Assembly: GCA_905215015.1 (NCBI GenBank)
Contig: CAJMOS010000002.1
Location: 1 to 64,000 of the forward strand
DNA from: an uncultured bacterium
GTDB lineage: Bacteria > Spirochaetota > Spirochaetia > Sphaerochaetales > Sphaerochaetaceae
Direction: 5' to 3'
Length of the DNA stretch: 64,000 nt
This document shows, in pieces, positions 51,691 to 61,303 of the stretch. The notes beneath the pieces are model-generated. The model did no database searches and was not told where the DNA came from. It worked only from the letters and a program-made list of their open reading frames with translations. The translations under genes and the position numbers were made by a program. Position 1 is the first letter of the stretch. Each line of letters begins with the position of its first letter.

Positions 51691-52995
51691 TCAGTTCTGG
51701 TCGAGGACTTTCTGGACGTCTTCCGCCATCTTCTGCAGACCTTCGTCGACGCTGATGTTGCCAGTGATGATCGCGTCATGATACTGGTTCAGCACGGTCT
51801 CGATCTGTCCTGCCTTGTCATGCAGCGGCATCTCCAGGTATGCCTTCGCGACATGCAGGGCATCCTTGGAGTTGGCGTCTGCCGGGAAACCGTCCATCGA
51901 GGAGATCTCGTCGACTACCTTGTCGCTCATGATCGCCGGGATGGTGCCGGTCTTGGCGATGACGGCCGCGCACTCGGGGCTGGTGACGAACTTGACGAAA
52001 TCCCAGGCGGCATCCTTCTGCTTCGAGCCCTGGCTGATCGAAAGGCTGGTGATGGTGCCGAGCGTGGTGCCCGGGGCGACTCCTTGGGCGTGCGGGTACT
52101 TGACGATGCCCCACTCCTTGGCGGCGTCAGCCTCTCCGTTCTTGATTTTCTGGATCAGGGTGGCGATGTACCAAGATCCCATGTTCATCATGGCGACGGT
52201 ACCGTTCTGGAACTGGCCGGAGTAATGGAGGCTGGAAGCCTTCAGCGTGGCGTAGTTCTGGCAGATGCCATCCTTCTGCTCGCCGAGGACCATCTCGTAG
52301 TAGGGCTTCAGATAGTCATATGGCGGCTGGGTGATCACATGCTTGCCGTCCAGGATGCCGAACAGCTGCACCGTGCTCCTCCAGGTGTGGTAATGGGCGC
52401 CATAGACCTTGTTGGCTCCGCTGCCGCTGGTCATCTTCCGGGCCAGCTCGTCATACTGCTGGAAGGTCATGTCGTTGGTCGGATAGGAAACGCCGGCCTT
52501 GTCGAACAGACCCTTGTTGTAGAAGATTACCCAGAAGTCCGAACGGAACGGCAATGCGTAGAGTTTGCCGTCGACGGAAATCTGCTCGGCGGTTCCGCCG
52601 TACTGGTTGAGGTCGACGCCATCTTTCCTGATGTAGTCGTTCAAGTTGACAATCATGTTCTTCTTCACCAGGTTGTTGTAGCCCGGGATGTCCTTGATCG
52701 TGACAACATCGAACTCGCTGGAGCCAGAGGCAAGCTGGGTCTGCAGTGCGGTCATGAAGTCGGCAGAGCCGAGGTCGACCATGTTGATCTTCACATTGGG
52801 GTTCTTCGCCTCGTAGGCGTCAATGATCGGCTTGTAATAGGCGGTCGAGTTGATGTCCCAGACTGCCCAGTTCAGGGTGGTCTGCTTGCTTCCGGAAGCT
52901 GCGGCCGCTCCTTCCTGGGCGCCATTGGCGAACAATCCGCCCATCGCGGCTGTGGCGATGAGCGCGGCGGCGACAAAGTGTTTCAAACAACGCAT
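51691..52995 (-). CDS. ABC transporter sugar-binding protein 2, lyase operon
   Basis: Extracytoplasmic binding protein of 434 residues and first gene of the operon. The signal peptide MRCLKHFVAAALIATAAMGG ends before LFANGAQEG, the spirochaete-like form; a Cys at position 3 is not at the cleavage site. The mature part shows TTLNWAVWD, GSSEFDVVTIKD and ALPFRSDFWVIFYNKGLF, typical of family-1 sugar-binding proteins. GGAGGA lies eight bases before the ATG at 52995. It is divergent from the histidine kinase gene, 204 bases apart. Confidence 0.92.
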   Translation of the reverse strand: MRCLKHFVAAALIATAAMGGLFANGAQEGAAAASGSKQTTLNWAVWDINSTAYYKPIIDAYEAKNPNVKINMVDLGSADFMTALQTQLASGSSEFDVVTIKDIPGYNNLVKKNMIVNLNDYIRKDGVDLNQYGGTAEQISVDGKLYALPFRSDFWVIFYNKGLFDKAGVSYPTNDMTFQQYDELARKMTSGSGANKVYGAHYHTWRSTVQLFGILDGKHVITQPPYDYLKPYYEMVLGEQKDGICQNYATLKASSLHYSGQFQNGTVAMMNMGSWYIATLIQKIKNGEADAAKEWGIVKYPHAQGVAPGTTLGTITSLSISQGSKQKDAAWDFVKFVTSPECAAVIAKTGTIPAIMSDKVVDEISSMDGFPADANSKDALHVAKAYLEMPLHDKAGQIETVLNQYHDAIITGNISVDEGLQKMAEDVQKVLDQN

Positions 52996-53187
52996 GAAAA
53001 TTCCTCCTTCACATGTGTGCGTCCTCATTTCCTCATGGGATTTCCGAGCCGTACAGAAAAAATCTTCGGTGGATGTTGCAAAATTCTCATACTTTTTGGG
53101 CAGGTGACGGAGAAAAATCGGGAATTTCTTCCAAAAGTTGGATTTTTTTCTACAAAAAAGAGCCACTGCAGGATATTGATTATCCGC

Positions 53188-53193
53188 TATACT
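53188..53193 (+). promoter_or_regulatory. -10 box before the histidine kinase, leaderless geometry
   Basis: TATACT lies six bases before the ATG at 53200. The -35 region (ACTGCA at 53165-53170) is poor, so an activator may be needed. No Shine-Dalgarno is present. Confidence 0.35.
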
Positions 53194-53199
53194 GTTTCC

Positions 53200-54882
53200 A
53201 TGGTCCGCCATACCCTGAAACGCCAGATTTTGTTGTTGACCACCACGGTCATGGTATTGGTCTCAACCTTGGTGTTTCTGTTCGCCTACCAGCAGTACCT
53301 ACAGTACAGCCGGACTTCGCAGGCATCGAGCGCGGAGTACAACCTTCGTATCATCGGCACGGTGGCTGAAGGCGAGCTCCGGTCGGTCCGCGAGCTCTGC
53401 CGCTGGGCCCAGTTCGACTCCGACGTGGACGCTTGGCTTGCCAACCCCGAGGACACCGGGCTCCTGTTGGGCGCCCATGAAGCGCTGGTCACCGAGTTCA
53501 TCCGCAACCCAGCGAGCGCCTATATCTCGCGCTTTGTCGTCATAGACCCCCAAAGACGGGCACTGTTGCAGGTTGGCGGCGACGTCTCGGTCAGCAAGCC
53601 GCTTACCATCTACACGATTGGTGACCTGTTTCCCTTTTCCGATGACGAGCGGTTCCAGTCGCTGATCGACGACCCGTTGCTTCCGCCCCTTTTTCCGCAG
53701 ATGATTCCCCTCTGTGTTCCTCTTTCCAGCTGGAACGATTCCTCGGTGAAGGGATACTTGTGCGTCGAGGTGTCGACACGGATCCTTTCCGACAAGCTTC
53801 CTGAGCCTGCTTCCCCTTTGGCGCTTGAGGTGGATGGCTCCTTCTGGCAGTGGGACGGGAACCGGTTCCTGCAATTGGACCCCGAAGCGAAGCGGAAGGA
53901 CAGGATGGTCTCCTGGCCGATGGAAGAGGGGATGTGCCTGTACCAGTACCTGCCATCACATCCCCTGCACGCCGAGCGCGGCTTTTTGCTGATGTTCTTC
54001 GGGGTCCTGCTGGTGCTGCTTTGCATCGGCTTCCTGCTGGCCTGGTGGCTGAACCGGATGGTGGGTCTTCCGGTCATTAGGATCAGAAGCCACCTGCGAA
54101 GGATTGCCGAGGGGGACTTTAGGCGCGACGTCTCGATCGAGTATGACTCGGAAATCGGCGATATCGGACGTGGCATCAACGAGTTGGCGGAGAAGATCGA
54201 AGCGTTGATCCAGGCCCGTATCCAGGACGAGGCTGACCGCAAGGACTTGGAATATCGGGTGCTGCAGAACCAGATCAACCCCCATTTCCTCAACAACACG
54301 CTGAACTCGATCAAGTTCATGGCCGACCTGAAGCATGCCGACGGCATCAGCCAGATGGTGACCGCCTTGGCCAGGTTGCTCCAGCATGTTTCCAAAGGGA
54401 GCAAGAGCTGGTGCACGATCAGGGAGGAGTTGGCGTTGCTTGCCGATTACGGTGTGATCCAGAGCTACCGTTACGGAGGCTCGATCGAGTTCAAGCAGGA
54501 GGTGGCGGAAGTGTTCATGGATGTGGTCATCCCCCGATTCACCTTCCAACCGGTGGTGGAGAATGCCATCTTCCACGGCATCGAGCCCAAGGGAAGCGGG
54601 ACCATCACCGTCAGCGCACGGGCGGTGGGTGAGGACGATGTGAGCTTTATCATCCACGATAACGGGGTGGGCATGACCAGGAAACAGGTGCGTGAACTGC
54701 TCTCCGAACCCCAGGAAAACAAGAGCGGCATGTTCAAGTCGATCGGCATGTATAATGTCCATCAAAGGATTGTCCGCATGTTCGGGCCCAAGTACGGACT
54801 GCGGGTGGAGAGCGAGATCGGGAAAGGCACAAGTGTCGAGGTGCTGCTTCCCAGAAGGGGCAAGGTGGATGGAAACCTATAG
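53200..54882 (+). CDS. Sensor histidine kinase, YesM/LytS type, of the lyase locus
   Basis: A 560-residue membrane kinase. TM1 is near 8-30, followed by an extracytoplasmic sensor domain (about 32-258), TM2 near 260-283 and a HAMP domain (RIRSHLRRIAEGDFRRDV). The phospho-acceptor H362 is in QINPHFLNNTLNS, and the ATPase motifs are PVVENAIFHGIEP and DNGVGM. The open frame is very long upstream, but the first helix starts right after MVRHTLKRQ, which favours the ATG at 53200. It overlaps the regulator gene by 14 bases and should sense the imported oligosaccharide or its binding protein. Confidence 0.9.
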   Translation: MVRHTLKRQILLLTTTVMVLVSTLVFLFAYQQYLQYSRTSQASSAEYNLRIIGTVAEGELRSVRELCRWAQFDSDVDAWLANPEDTGLLLGAHEALVTEFIRNPASAYISRFVVIDPQRRALLQVGGDVSVSKPLTIYTIGDLFPFSDDERFQSLIDDPLLPPLFPQMIPLCVPLSSWNDSSVKGYLCVEVSTRILSDKLPEPASPLALEVDGSFWQWDGNRFLQLDPEAKRKDRMVSWPMEEGMCLYQYLPSHPLHAERGFLLMFFGVLLVLLCIGFLLAWWLNRMVGLPVIRIRSHLRRIAEGDFRRDVSIEYDSEIGDIGRGINELAEKIEALIQARIQDEADRKDLEYRVLQNQINPHFLNNTLNSIKFMADLKHADGISQMVTALARLLQHVSKGSKSWCTIREELALLADYGVIQSYRYGGSIEFKQEVAEVFMDVVIPRFTFQPVVENAIFHGIEPKGSGTITVSARAVGEDDVSFIIHDNGVGMTRKQVRELLSEPQENKSGMFKSIGMYNVHQRIVRMFGPKYGLRVESEIGKGTSVEVLLPRRGKVDGNL

Positions 54883-56443
54883 CGTGGTGCTGGCGGATGA
54901 CGAGCCTCTGGTCCTGGCCGGACTCCGCTCGATCATCGACTGGAAGGCAGAGGGCTTTGAGATTGTCGGGACCGCACGCAACGGCATGCAGCTGCTCGAG
55001 GCGATTGACGAGAAGAAACCCGATATCGTCGTCAGCGACGTGCGCATGCCGCTGATGACAGGGCTCGAGGTGATGCAGCGCATCAGCGACCGTCACCAGG
55101 AACTTCCGCTCTTCATACTGCTTTCCGGCTACGAGGAGTTCAGCTATGTACGCAAGGCGATCAGCCTGAATGCGATCGAGTACCTGGTCAAGCTGGACCT
55201 TTCCGCCGAGGTCCTGGCCAAGGCATTGGAAAAGGCCCGGGGACGGCTCCGCGCCATGGGGCACGCCCAAGGCGCCGAATACGCCATGCTGCAGAACCTG
55301 CGGGACCGCTTTTACGTCCGTTTGGTCAACGGGCTGATTCCCGGAAGGCAGCAGTTCGAGGCGCAGCTTGAGTCCCTCGGGATCAAACCCGGCGGCCGCT
55401 ACCCGTGCCCGGCCTTGGTACGGCTGGAGGGAGGGGAGGAGGCGGACCGTACCCGCCTGTTCGTCGCCGCCACCGAGCTGCTGCAGGAAACCCTTTCCAG
55501 ACAGCTTTCCTGCCAGGTCATCCCCTTCGACCTGGAGCGGATCCTGGTGGTCTGCTTCCTGCAGTCTCAGGATTGCCATCAGCTGCTCTACGGTTCCTTT
55601 TCCCGCAGCTTCGAGATGTTGTGGAAATCCTTTTCCCTGAAGGCCACCGCCATCATAGGTCCGGTGGTCGATGACCTCTACGAGGTCGGCGCCTCCTATT
55701 CCCGCGCATTGGAGGCGATGCAGGGCGCCAAAGGGGACGAACGGATTCTCTTCGCCAGCGAGCGGGGAGAGCAACCCTTTGTCCTCGCTCCCTACCAAAG
55801 CCAGCTCTCCGAGGTCTTCAATGAGCTGGACGGCGCGAAAATGAACCGGATTTTCCACGAGATCGCCCGTACCTTGGAACAGACGACCGACGTGCTTTCC
55901 GCCATCAGCGCCTGCAGCCAGCTGGTCTCCATGGTGATCGCCATGGTTCCCGATGGCCAGCCGTTGGTCGAGGAAATCTTCCGCCAGCAAGGAGAGGACC
56001 AGCGGAGCTTGTATCGCTTCCACTCTACCGCCGTCTGCGCCGAGTACCTGCGGCATTTCGGGGACGGCTTGGAGAAGAAGCTGCAGGATAGACGCCAGGA
56101 CTGGAGGGCCATTACAATCCAGCGTGTGCAGGCCTATATCAAGGCCAACCTGGACAAGAGGCTTTCCCTTTCCGAGGTGGCGGCCCTCTTCGGATTCAGC
56201 CAGAACTATCTCTCCACCCTTTTCTCCCGCTATGCCAATATCGGTTTCGTGGAGTATACGACCGACCAGAAGATGGAGAAGGCCAAGGCCCTGATGGCGA
56301 CCGGAAACTGGAAAATCTACGAACTCGCCTGCCAGCTTGGATACGAGGACAGTTCCTATTTCTCCAAGGTTTTCAAACAGCACGAGGGGATGAGCCCCCG
56401 CGAGTACGCCCAGAGCAGGGGAGGCTTGGTGGATGAATCGTAA
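54869..56443 (+). CDS. Response regulator with AraC-type domain, YesN type, of the lyase locus
   Basis: A 524-residue three-domain regulator. The receiver domain has VLADDEP at 7-13, the phospho-accepting D57 in VVSDVRMP and the K in YLVKLDL. A middle domain of about 270 residues follows. The C-terminal AraC double helix-turn-helix (SLSEVAALFGFSQNYLSTLF and ACQLGYEDSSYFSKVFKQH) binds DNA. The ATG at 54869 lies within the kinase end and AAGG precedes it. It overlaps the next enzyme gene by 11 bases, so regulator and enzyme are translationally linked. Confidence 0.92.
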   Translation: METYSVVLADDEPLVLAGLRSIIDWKAEGFEIVGTARNGMQLLEAIDEKKPDIVVSDVRMPLMTGLEVMQRISDRHQELPLFILLSGYEEFSYVRKAISLNAIEYLVKLDLSAEVLAKALEKARGRLRAMGHAQGAEYAMLQNLRDRFYVRLVNGLIPGRQQFEAQLESLGIKPGGRYPCPALVRLEGGEEADRTRLFVAATELLQETLSRQLSCQVIPFDLERILVVCFLQSQDCHQLLYGSFSRSFEMLWKSFSLKATAIIGPVVDDLYEVGASYSRALEAMQGAKGDERILFASERGEQPFVLAPYQSQLSEVFNELDGAKMNRIFHEIARTLEQTTDVLSAISACSQLVSMVIAMVPDGQPLVEEIFRQQGEDQRSLYRFHSTAVCAEYLRHFGDGLEKKLQDRRQDWRAITIQRVQAYIKANLDKRLSLSEVAALFGFSQNYLSTLFSRYANIGFVEYTTDQKMEKAKALMATGNWKIYELACQLGYEDSSYFSKVFKQHEGMSPREYAQSRGGLVDES

Positions 56444-58070
56444 AGAGCTACCAAAGATCGCTGTCGACCCGGACAAGGCGAGAGTGGCGGTCGCGCTTGC
56501 CTGCCAGAAGCTGGAAGCCTCTTACCCGAGGCTTGATCCGGAGAGCTACGCCACCTTCTCCAAGACGGGCGACCGGGTTTCCTATGAGGAGCCCTATTTC
56601 CAGCGACGGGAGCTGCTCCTCACGTTCGCGATCGCCCAGTGGCTCCAGCCACGACAGGAGTTCCTGCAAAAGGTCGAGGAGGGAATCGGCCTGTTGCTTG
56701 CCGAGCCCAGCTGGTGCCTGCCCGCCCACAACACCTATGTCAGGGACGCTCCCGTGCTCCCCTTTCCCGACCCGGACCGTCCGGTCATCGACCTGTTTGC
56801 CGCCGAAACCGGCGCCACCCTCGCCATCATCCAGAGTCTGGTTTCCTTGAGCGGACCACGAAAGGAACGCCTGGAAGCGGAGCTGGAGAAGCGGATCAAG
56901 GTCCCGTATTGCTCCACCCATTTCTGGTGGATGGGAGATGGGGATGAGCCCATGTGCAACTGGAGCCCGTGGTGCACAAGCAACGTGCTGCTCGTCTTCC
57001 TGCTGACCGGTGGCGCTATTGACGAGCGGAAGCTGGCGGACAAGGCTGTCTACACCCTGCAGTGTTTCCTGAAGGATTTAGGCGAGGACGGGGGATATCC
57101 CGAAGGGGTGGAATACTGGACCCATGCGGCGCTTCCCCTTGTGGTCTCCCTCGCCTTGCTGAAGGAGATGGGCTGCGAGGAAGCGGCGGAAATGGAGTCC
57201 TCGACGAAGGTGCAAGCCTTGTTGGACTTTCCGCTAGCGATGCACGCAGAAGGACCTTGGTATCTGAACTGGGGGGACTGCTCGGCAAAGGCGAAAGTGG
57301 GCGATGTGCGGATTCTTTGGGGCGGGCGTTGCTTCCCCTGCGAGGAAACCCCCACGACCGATGGAATGCACGATGGCCTGATCCGGTATCTTTCTATTGG
57401 AAAATATCAGGCACATGGCAAACCTAAACCATCATTACCCTACTACCACTATTCCTCGCTCGGTCTTTCCGTCTGGCACAAGGAGGGGTGGGTCCTCGGA
57501 GTACGGGCCGGTTCCAACGGCTTCAGCCACCAGCACAACGACCTTGGTTCTCTGACCCTGTACTGGAAAGGAAAGCCTTGGCTGGTCGACGTCGGGGTGG
57601 AGACCTATACCGGAAAAACCTTCAGCCCGGAACGCTACACGATTTGGACCATGCGCAGCCCTTGGCACAACACGGTCAACCCTCGGGACGGGGAACAGAA
57701 AAGCGACGGAAAGGCGCAGGTAATCAGAAGTGACGGGCATGGCTTCGAAGGAGTCTTTGATGGGGCCTATCCGCGGCAATGGCATTGGAGACGCGCTTTC
57801 TCCATAGGCAGGGAGGTTTCTGTCGAGGATACGTGCCCCCAAGGTTCCGTGCTGACCTTGATCAGCTGGACGAAGCCCGAAGCCGAAGGGCGGCTCATCC
57901 GCTATCCCGGGCTGGGTCTGATCCGTTTCCGGGAACCCGTCGCCGTCACCCTTGAGGAAATTCCCGTCACCGACGCCCGCCTGCATCTGGCATGGAAGGG
58001 AAGCCTCTGGCGCCTGCTGGTCACCGGAGGTCCTTTTTCCTGGGTCATCGAGCCGACAGACGGAAGGTGA
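56433..58070 (+). CDS. Heparinase II/III-like polysaccharide lyase 2
   Basis: A 545-residue protein of the heparinase II/III fold without signal peptide. The N-terminal toroid includes CNWSPWCTSNVLLVFL and the GYPEGVEYWTHAALPL segment with candidate Tyr and His. The C-terminal beta-sandwich has GSNGFSHQHNDLGSLTLYW, MRSPWHNTVNP and RQWHWRRAFSI. It differs clearly from lyase 1, so the two probably cut different linkages or product sizes. It starts inside the end of the regulator gene. Its 3' end overlaps the convergent lacZ-like gene by 26 bases. Confidence 0.78.
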   Translation: MNRKELPKIAVDPDKARVAVALACQKLEASYPRLDPESYATFSKTGDRVSYEEPYFQRRELLLTFAIAQWLQPRQEFLQKVEEGIGLLLAEPSWCLPAHNTYVRDAPVLPFPDPDRPVIDLFAAETGATLAIIQSLVSLSGPRKERLEAELEKRIKVPYCSTHFWWMGDGDEPMCNWSPWCTSNVLLVFLLTGGAIDERKLADKAVYTLQCFLKDLGEDGGYPEGVEYWTHAALPLVVSLALLKEMGCEEAAEMESSTKVQALLDFPLAMHAEGPWYLNWGDCSAKAKVGDVRILWGGRCFPCEETPTTDGMHDGLIRYLSIGKYQAHGKPKPSLPYYHYSSLGLSVWHKEGWVLGVRAGSNGFSHQHNDLGSLTLYWKGKPWLVDVGVETYTGKTFSPERYTIWTMRSPWHNTVNPRDGEQKSDGKAQVIRSDGHGFEGVFDGAYPRQWHWRRAFSIGREVSVEDTCPQGSVLTLISWTKPEAEGRLIRYPGLGLIRFREPVAVTLEEIPVTDARLHLAWKGSLWRLLVTGGPFSWVIEPTDGR

Positions 58071-60897
58071 ACGACTCTCCTTTCTTCATTGAGAAAAGGG
58101 CGTCATCGTGCGGCGTAGCGCCCCAGCTATTGTCTCCCCCGATACCCATGGTGCCCTTGCAGAGCGTCACCACCGTTTTGGTGATGGGCGGCAGCTCGTC
58201 AGGATGCCTGGCCTGTTCGATTTCCTCGGCCGTCCAGGGGAGGACGTTGGCGAAGCAAGGCGCTGACTCCAGGACAAGCGAGCCTCCCACCTCCACGCGA
58301 GTCGTCTCGCATCTCCCGCCTTCCTCCTGCGGCCGGACATAGTGGGGCAGGTTGTCCTTCGCGTCGAAACGGAAGACACCCCAGCGCGCGCCATAGCGTC
58401 GGTCTGGATAGGTCGCTTCGGGCCCGAGGCCGGTATACACGACGTCGCCCGCAGCAGCGTCAAGGACGAGCTCCAATCCGAAACGCGGCATTTCCATCGT
58501 TTCTCCCAGCCAGGTCATGGTGACGGTCAGGGCACCCTCCTCGTCAGCCTGATAGGTTATCCGCACGTCGCTTCCCAAGATTGGCAGGGTCAGCAAAGAC
58601 TGCACGCTCGTTCCGTCCCACGCCACACCCCGGCAGGTGGGGCAGGAACCGGCGACGAAGAAGGGTGCGTACCTCGCCATCATCCCGCAACCCCGGTCAT
58701 TGTCCGTCGTCGCCCTGGAAAGGGAAAGACGGGCAGGGCTTGCCAACAGCTCGCCACGACCGGAACGTAGCGATACCAGCATGCCGCTTTCCCTGCTGAC
58801 CAAACTGTGGAGACGGGAGCCATGGAAACCGTAGTTGACGTTTCCTTCCACCAGGGGAGCGCGGGTACTCGGTTCCAGATTCCTTGGTTGTCCTTGCCGT
58901 TGCAATTCTCCATAGGCGACCTCAAAGCCTTGCTCGGCCCACGCGGTCCGCTTTTTGAGGCGGATGCTGCAGCTCTGGCAACCTGGCAGGGGCATGCGCT
59001 CGCCTGGCTTGAGGGCAAGGTTCCTGACCTCTTGCCTGCCATCGACAGCCACCACCACCTGGTACTCGGAGAGGTTGGTGAAGAGACTCTCGTTGGTGAT
59101 CCAGAGCCTTCCCTCGATCTCTTGGAAATAGAAGGGTTGATAGCATCCCTTTACCTCCTGGACCTTCGGGGTCAACGTCCGGTCGGCGGCGATGATGCCG
59201 TTGCAGCAGAACGTGTAGTCGGTGGGCCTGTCGCCCCAGTCGCCCCCGTAGGTAAGCTCCTTGCCCCTGAGGAGGCCTTGGTCAATCCAGTCCCAGATGA
59301 AACCGCCTTGGAAACGTTTCTCCCTGCGGTGCAAATCCTGGTAGTCGATCAGTCCCCCCAGCGAGGTGCCCATGGCATGGCTGTACTCGCACATGATCAC
59401 CGGCTTCTCAGGCCGGTCCTTGAGCAGTTGCACGACGTTCGCGACCGGGGTGTACATCCTGCTTTCCACGTCGCTGGTGTCGGGGTAGCGTCTGTCGCGG
59501 CCCACCCCTTCGTAGTGGACCAGCCGCGAGGGATCCTTGCGCTTGGCGTACCGGCTCATCTCCCAGAGGTTCTTTCCACCATAGCTCTCGTTGCCGAGGC
59601 TCCAGAAAAGGATCGAGGGGTGGTTCTTGTCCCGCTCGATCATGGCGTCCAGACGGTCGAGCGCCAACGGCAGGTATTTCGGGTCGTCTCCGGGGAGCGT
59701 GTCCCCGTCGGGATCGACCTTCCCCATTTTCTGCCAGGTGCCATGGGTCTCCAGGTTGGTCTCGTCGATCACGTACAGGCCGTACCGGTCACAGAGGTCG
59801 TACCAGCGTTCTTGGTCGGGGTAGTGGCAGGTGCGTACCGCGTTGATGCCCATGCGTTTCATGGTCCTGATATCCCAGAGCATGTCCCGCTCGGTCACCG
59901 AACGGGCTCGTCGGGCGTCCCACTCATGGCGGTTGACCCCTTTGAACACCAGTCGTTGCCCATTGAGGGTGATGATGCCGTCACGCATCTCGATCCTGCG
60001 CCAGCCGACGGTAAGGGGGATGGTCTCAAGGATGGTATCCCCCATCAGCAGCGAGAGTGATCCCTTTTCCAGAAAAGGCCTCTCAGCGCTCCAGAGCGGA
60101 GGATTGTCGACCGCCAAGGAAAGTCTTTCGTTCAAGGTTTCGGATTTGATGGTCTCTTTCCCATATGAAAGGGTGATTTCCATGCCTTTTTCCGGGTGTG
60201 AGACCTCCACGTCGACAGAAAGGTTTCCATGGGTCAAGCTTTCGTCCAGGTCGGCATGGACGAACCAGTTCCGGATATGGGTGCGCTTTCTGGGAATCAG
60301 ATAGACGCTACGGAACAGGCCCGGAAGACGCCAGAAATCCTGGTCCTCGAACCAGCTGCCCAGCGAGAAGCGGAAGACCCAGACGGTGAGACGGTTGCTC
60401 CCCTGGTGGATGAACGGGGTCAGGTCGAACTCCTTCGGGGTGAAGCTGTCGGTCCCGTAGCCGACGAATGTTCCGTTGCAGAAGAGCGCAAGGGCGCTGT
60501 CGGCTCCCTCGAGACGGATGACCAGTTCCTGTCCGCCGTCCTTCCATTCGAAATCCTTGGCGTAGACGCCGACCGGGTTGTACCCGGAAGGAATCTTGGG
60601 AGGATGGAGGTCTTCCTGCCCATCCCATGGGTACTGGGTGTTGACATACTGTGGTTTCCCATAGCCCTGCAGGGCGTAGGAGAGGGGGACCTTGATGGTG
60701 TCCCAGGAGGCAAGATCTTCGGACGGGTCGTTGACGGAAAGGGGCATCTGGTCTGCCGTTGGCGCATATCTGAACGCCCAACTGCCGTCAAGGGAAATCC
60801 AATTCCTCCGCCGTGGGAAGGGAAGGGAGCTGTGATGGGCGAGAGCCCCCATGCGAAACGACGCCGGATCCTCGAGCATCGACAGGGAGAATTCCAT
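58045..60897 (-). CDS. Beta-galactosidase, LacZ type (GH2)
   Basis: A 950-residue GH2 enzyme with the five-domain LacZ layout. The sugar-binding domain (GYGKPQYVNTQYPWDGQED) is followed by two immunoglobulin-like domains. The TIM barrel has the acid/base Glu in WSLGNESYGG near 435 and the nucleophile Glu in IMCEYSHAMG near 503. The large C-terminal beta-sandwich ends near GDNSWGATPHDDALF. It releases terminal galactose from oligosaccharides in the cytoplasm. The start lies 51 bases from the terminator of the SRP RNA gene. Its 3' end overlaps lyase 2 on the other strand. Confidence 0.93.
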   Translation of the reverse strand: MEFSLSMLEDPASFRMGALAHHSSLPFPRRRNWISLDGSWAFRYAPTADQMPLSVNDPSEDLASWDTIKVPLSYALQGYGKPQYVNTQYPWDGQEDLHPPKIPSGYNPVGVYAKDFEWKDGGQELVIRLEGADSALALFCNGTFVGYGTDSFTPKEFDLTPFIHQGSNRLTVWVFRFSLGSWFEDQDFWRLPGLFRSVYLIPRKRTHIRNWFVHADLDESLTHGNLSVDVEVSHPEKGMEITLSYGKETIKSETLNERLSLAVDNPPLWSAERPFLEKGSLSLLMGDTILETIPLTVGWRRIEMRDGIITLNGQRLVFKGVNRHEWDARRARSVTERDMLWDIRTMKRMGINAVRTCHYPDQERWYDLCDRYGLYVIDETNLETHGTWQKMGKVDPDGDTLPGDDPKYLPLALDRLDAMIERDKNHPSILFWSLGNESYGGKNLWEMSRYAKRKDPSRLVHYEGVGRDRRYPDTSDVESRMYTPVANVVQLLKDRPEKPVIMCEYSHAMGTSLGGLIDYQDLHRREKRFQGGFIWDWIDQGLLRGKELTYGGDWGDRPTDYTFCCNGIIAADRTLTPKVQEVKGCYQPFYFQEIEGRLWITNESLFTNLSEYQVVVAVDGRQEVRNLALKPGERMPLPGCQSCSIRLKKRTAWAEQGFEVAYGELQRQGQPRNLEPSTRAPLVEGNVNYGFHGSRLHSLVSRESGMLVSLRSGRGELLASPARLSLSRATTDNDRGCGMMARYAPFFVAGSCPTCRGVAWDGTSVQSLLTLPILGSDVRITYQADEEGALTVTMTWLGETMEMPRFGLELVLDAAAGDVVYTGLGPEATYPDRRYGARWGVFRFDAKDNLPHYVRPQEEGGRCETTRVEVGGSLVLESAPCFANVLPWTAEEIEQARHPDELPPITKTVVTLCKGTMGIGGDNSWGATPHDDALFSMKKGESFTFRLSAR

Positions 60898-60948
60898 GGT
60901 AGACCTACCTTGCCCTTCAGCGTATCACAGATTGTTACGGTCTGTATG

Positions 60949-61059
<111 letters not shown>

Positions 61060-61071
61060 AAAAAAAGAATT

Positions 61072-61158
61072 CGGAGAGAGAGGGATTCGAACCCTCGATA
61101 CCATTGCTGATATACACCCCTTCCAAGGGTGCACCTTCGACCACTCGGACACCTCTCC
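61072..61158 (-). tRNA. tRNA-Ser (GGA)
   Basis: Full cloverleaf of 87 bases with a long variable arm, discriminator G, anticodon loop TTGGAAG and T loop TTCGAAT. It reads UCC/UCU. CCA is not encoded. Confidence 0.95.
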
Positions 61159-61196
61159 ACGGTCGATCAATTACCCTTCAAAAGAAATCCGGGTAT

Positions 61197-61285
61197 CGGA
61201 GAGAGAGGGATTCGAACCCTCGGTACCGGAAAACCAGTACACTGGATTTCGAGTCCAGCTCCTTCGACCACTCGGACATCTCTCC
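61197..61285 (-). tRNA. tRNA-Ser (CGA)
   Basis: Cloverleaf of 89 bases with long variable arm, anticodon loop CTCGAAA within stem CTGGA/TCCAG and discriminator G. It reads UCG. CCA is not encoded. Confidence 0.95.
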
Positions 61286-61303
61286 AGGCGATTAACCTCT
61301 ATA

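Noticed and set aside
51619..53199. Long plus-strand extension upstream of the second histidine kinase (1087-residue frame)
   Set aside because: This part is antisense to the binding-protein gene; the kinase's first membrane helix starts just after 53200.
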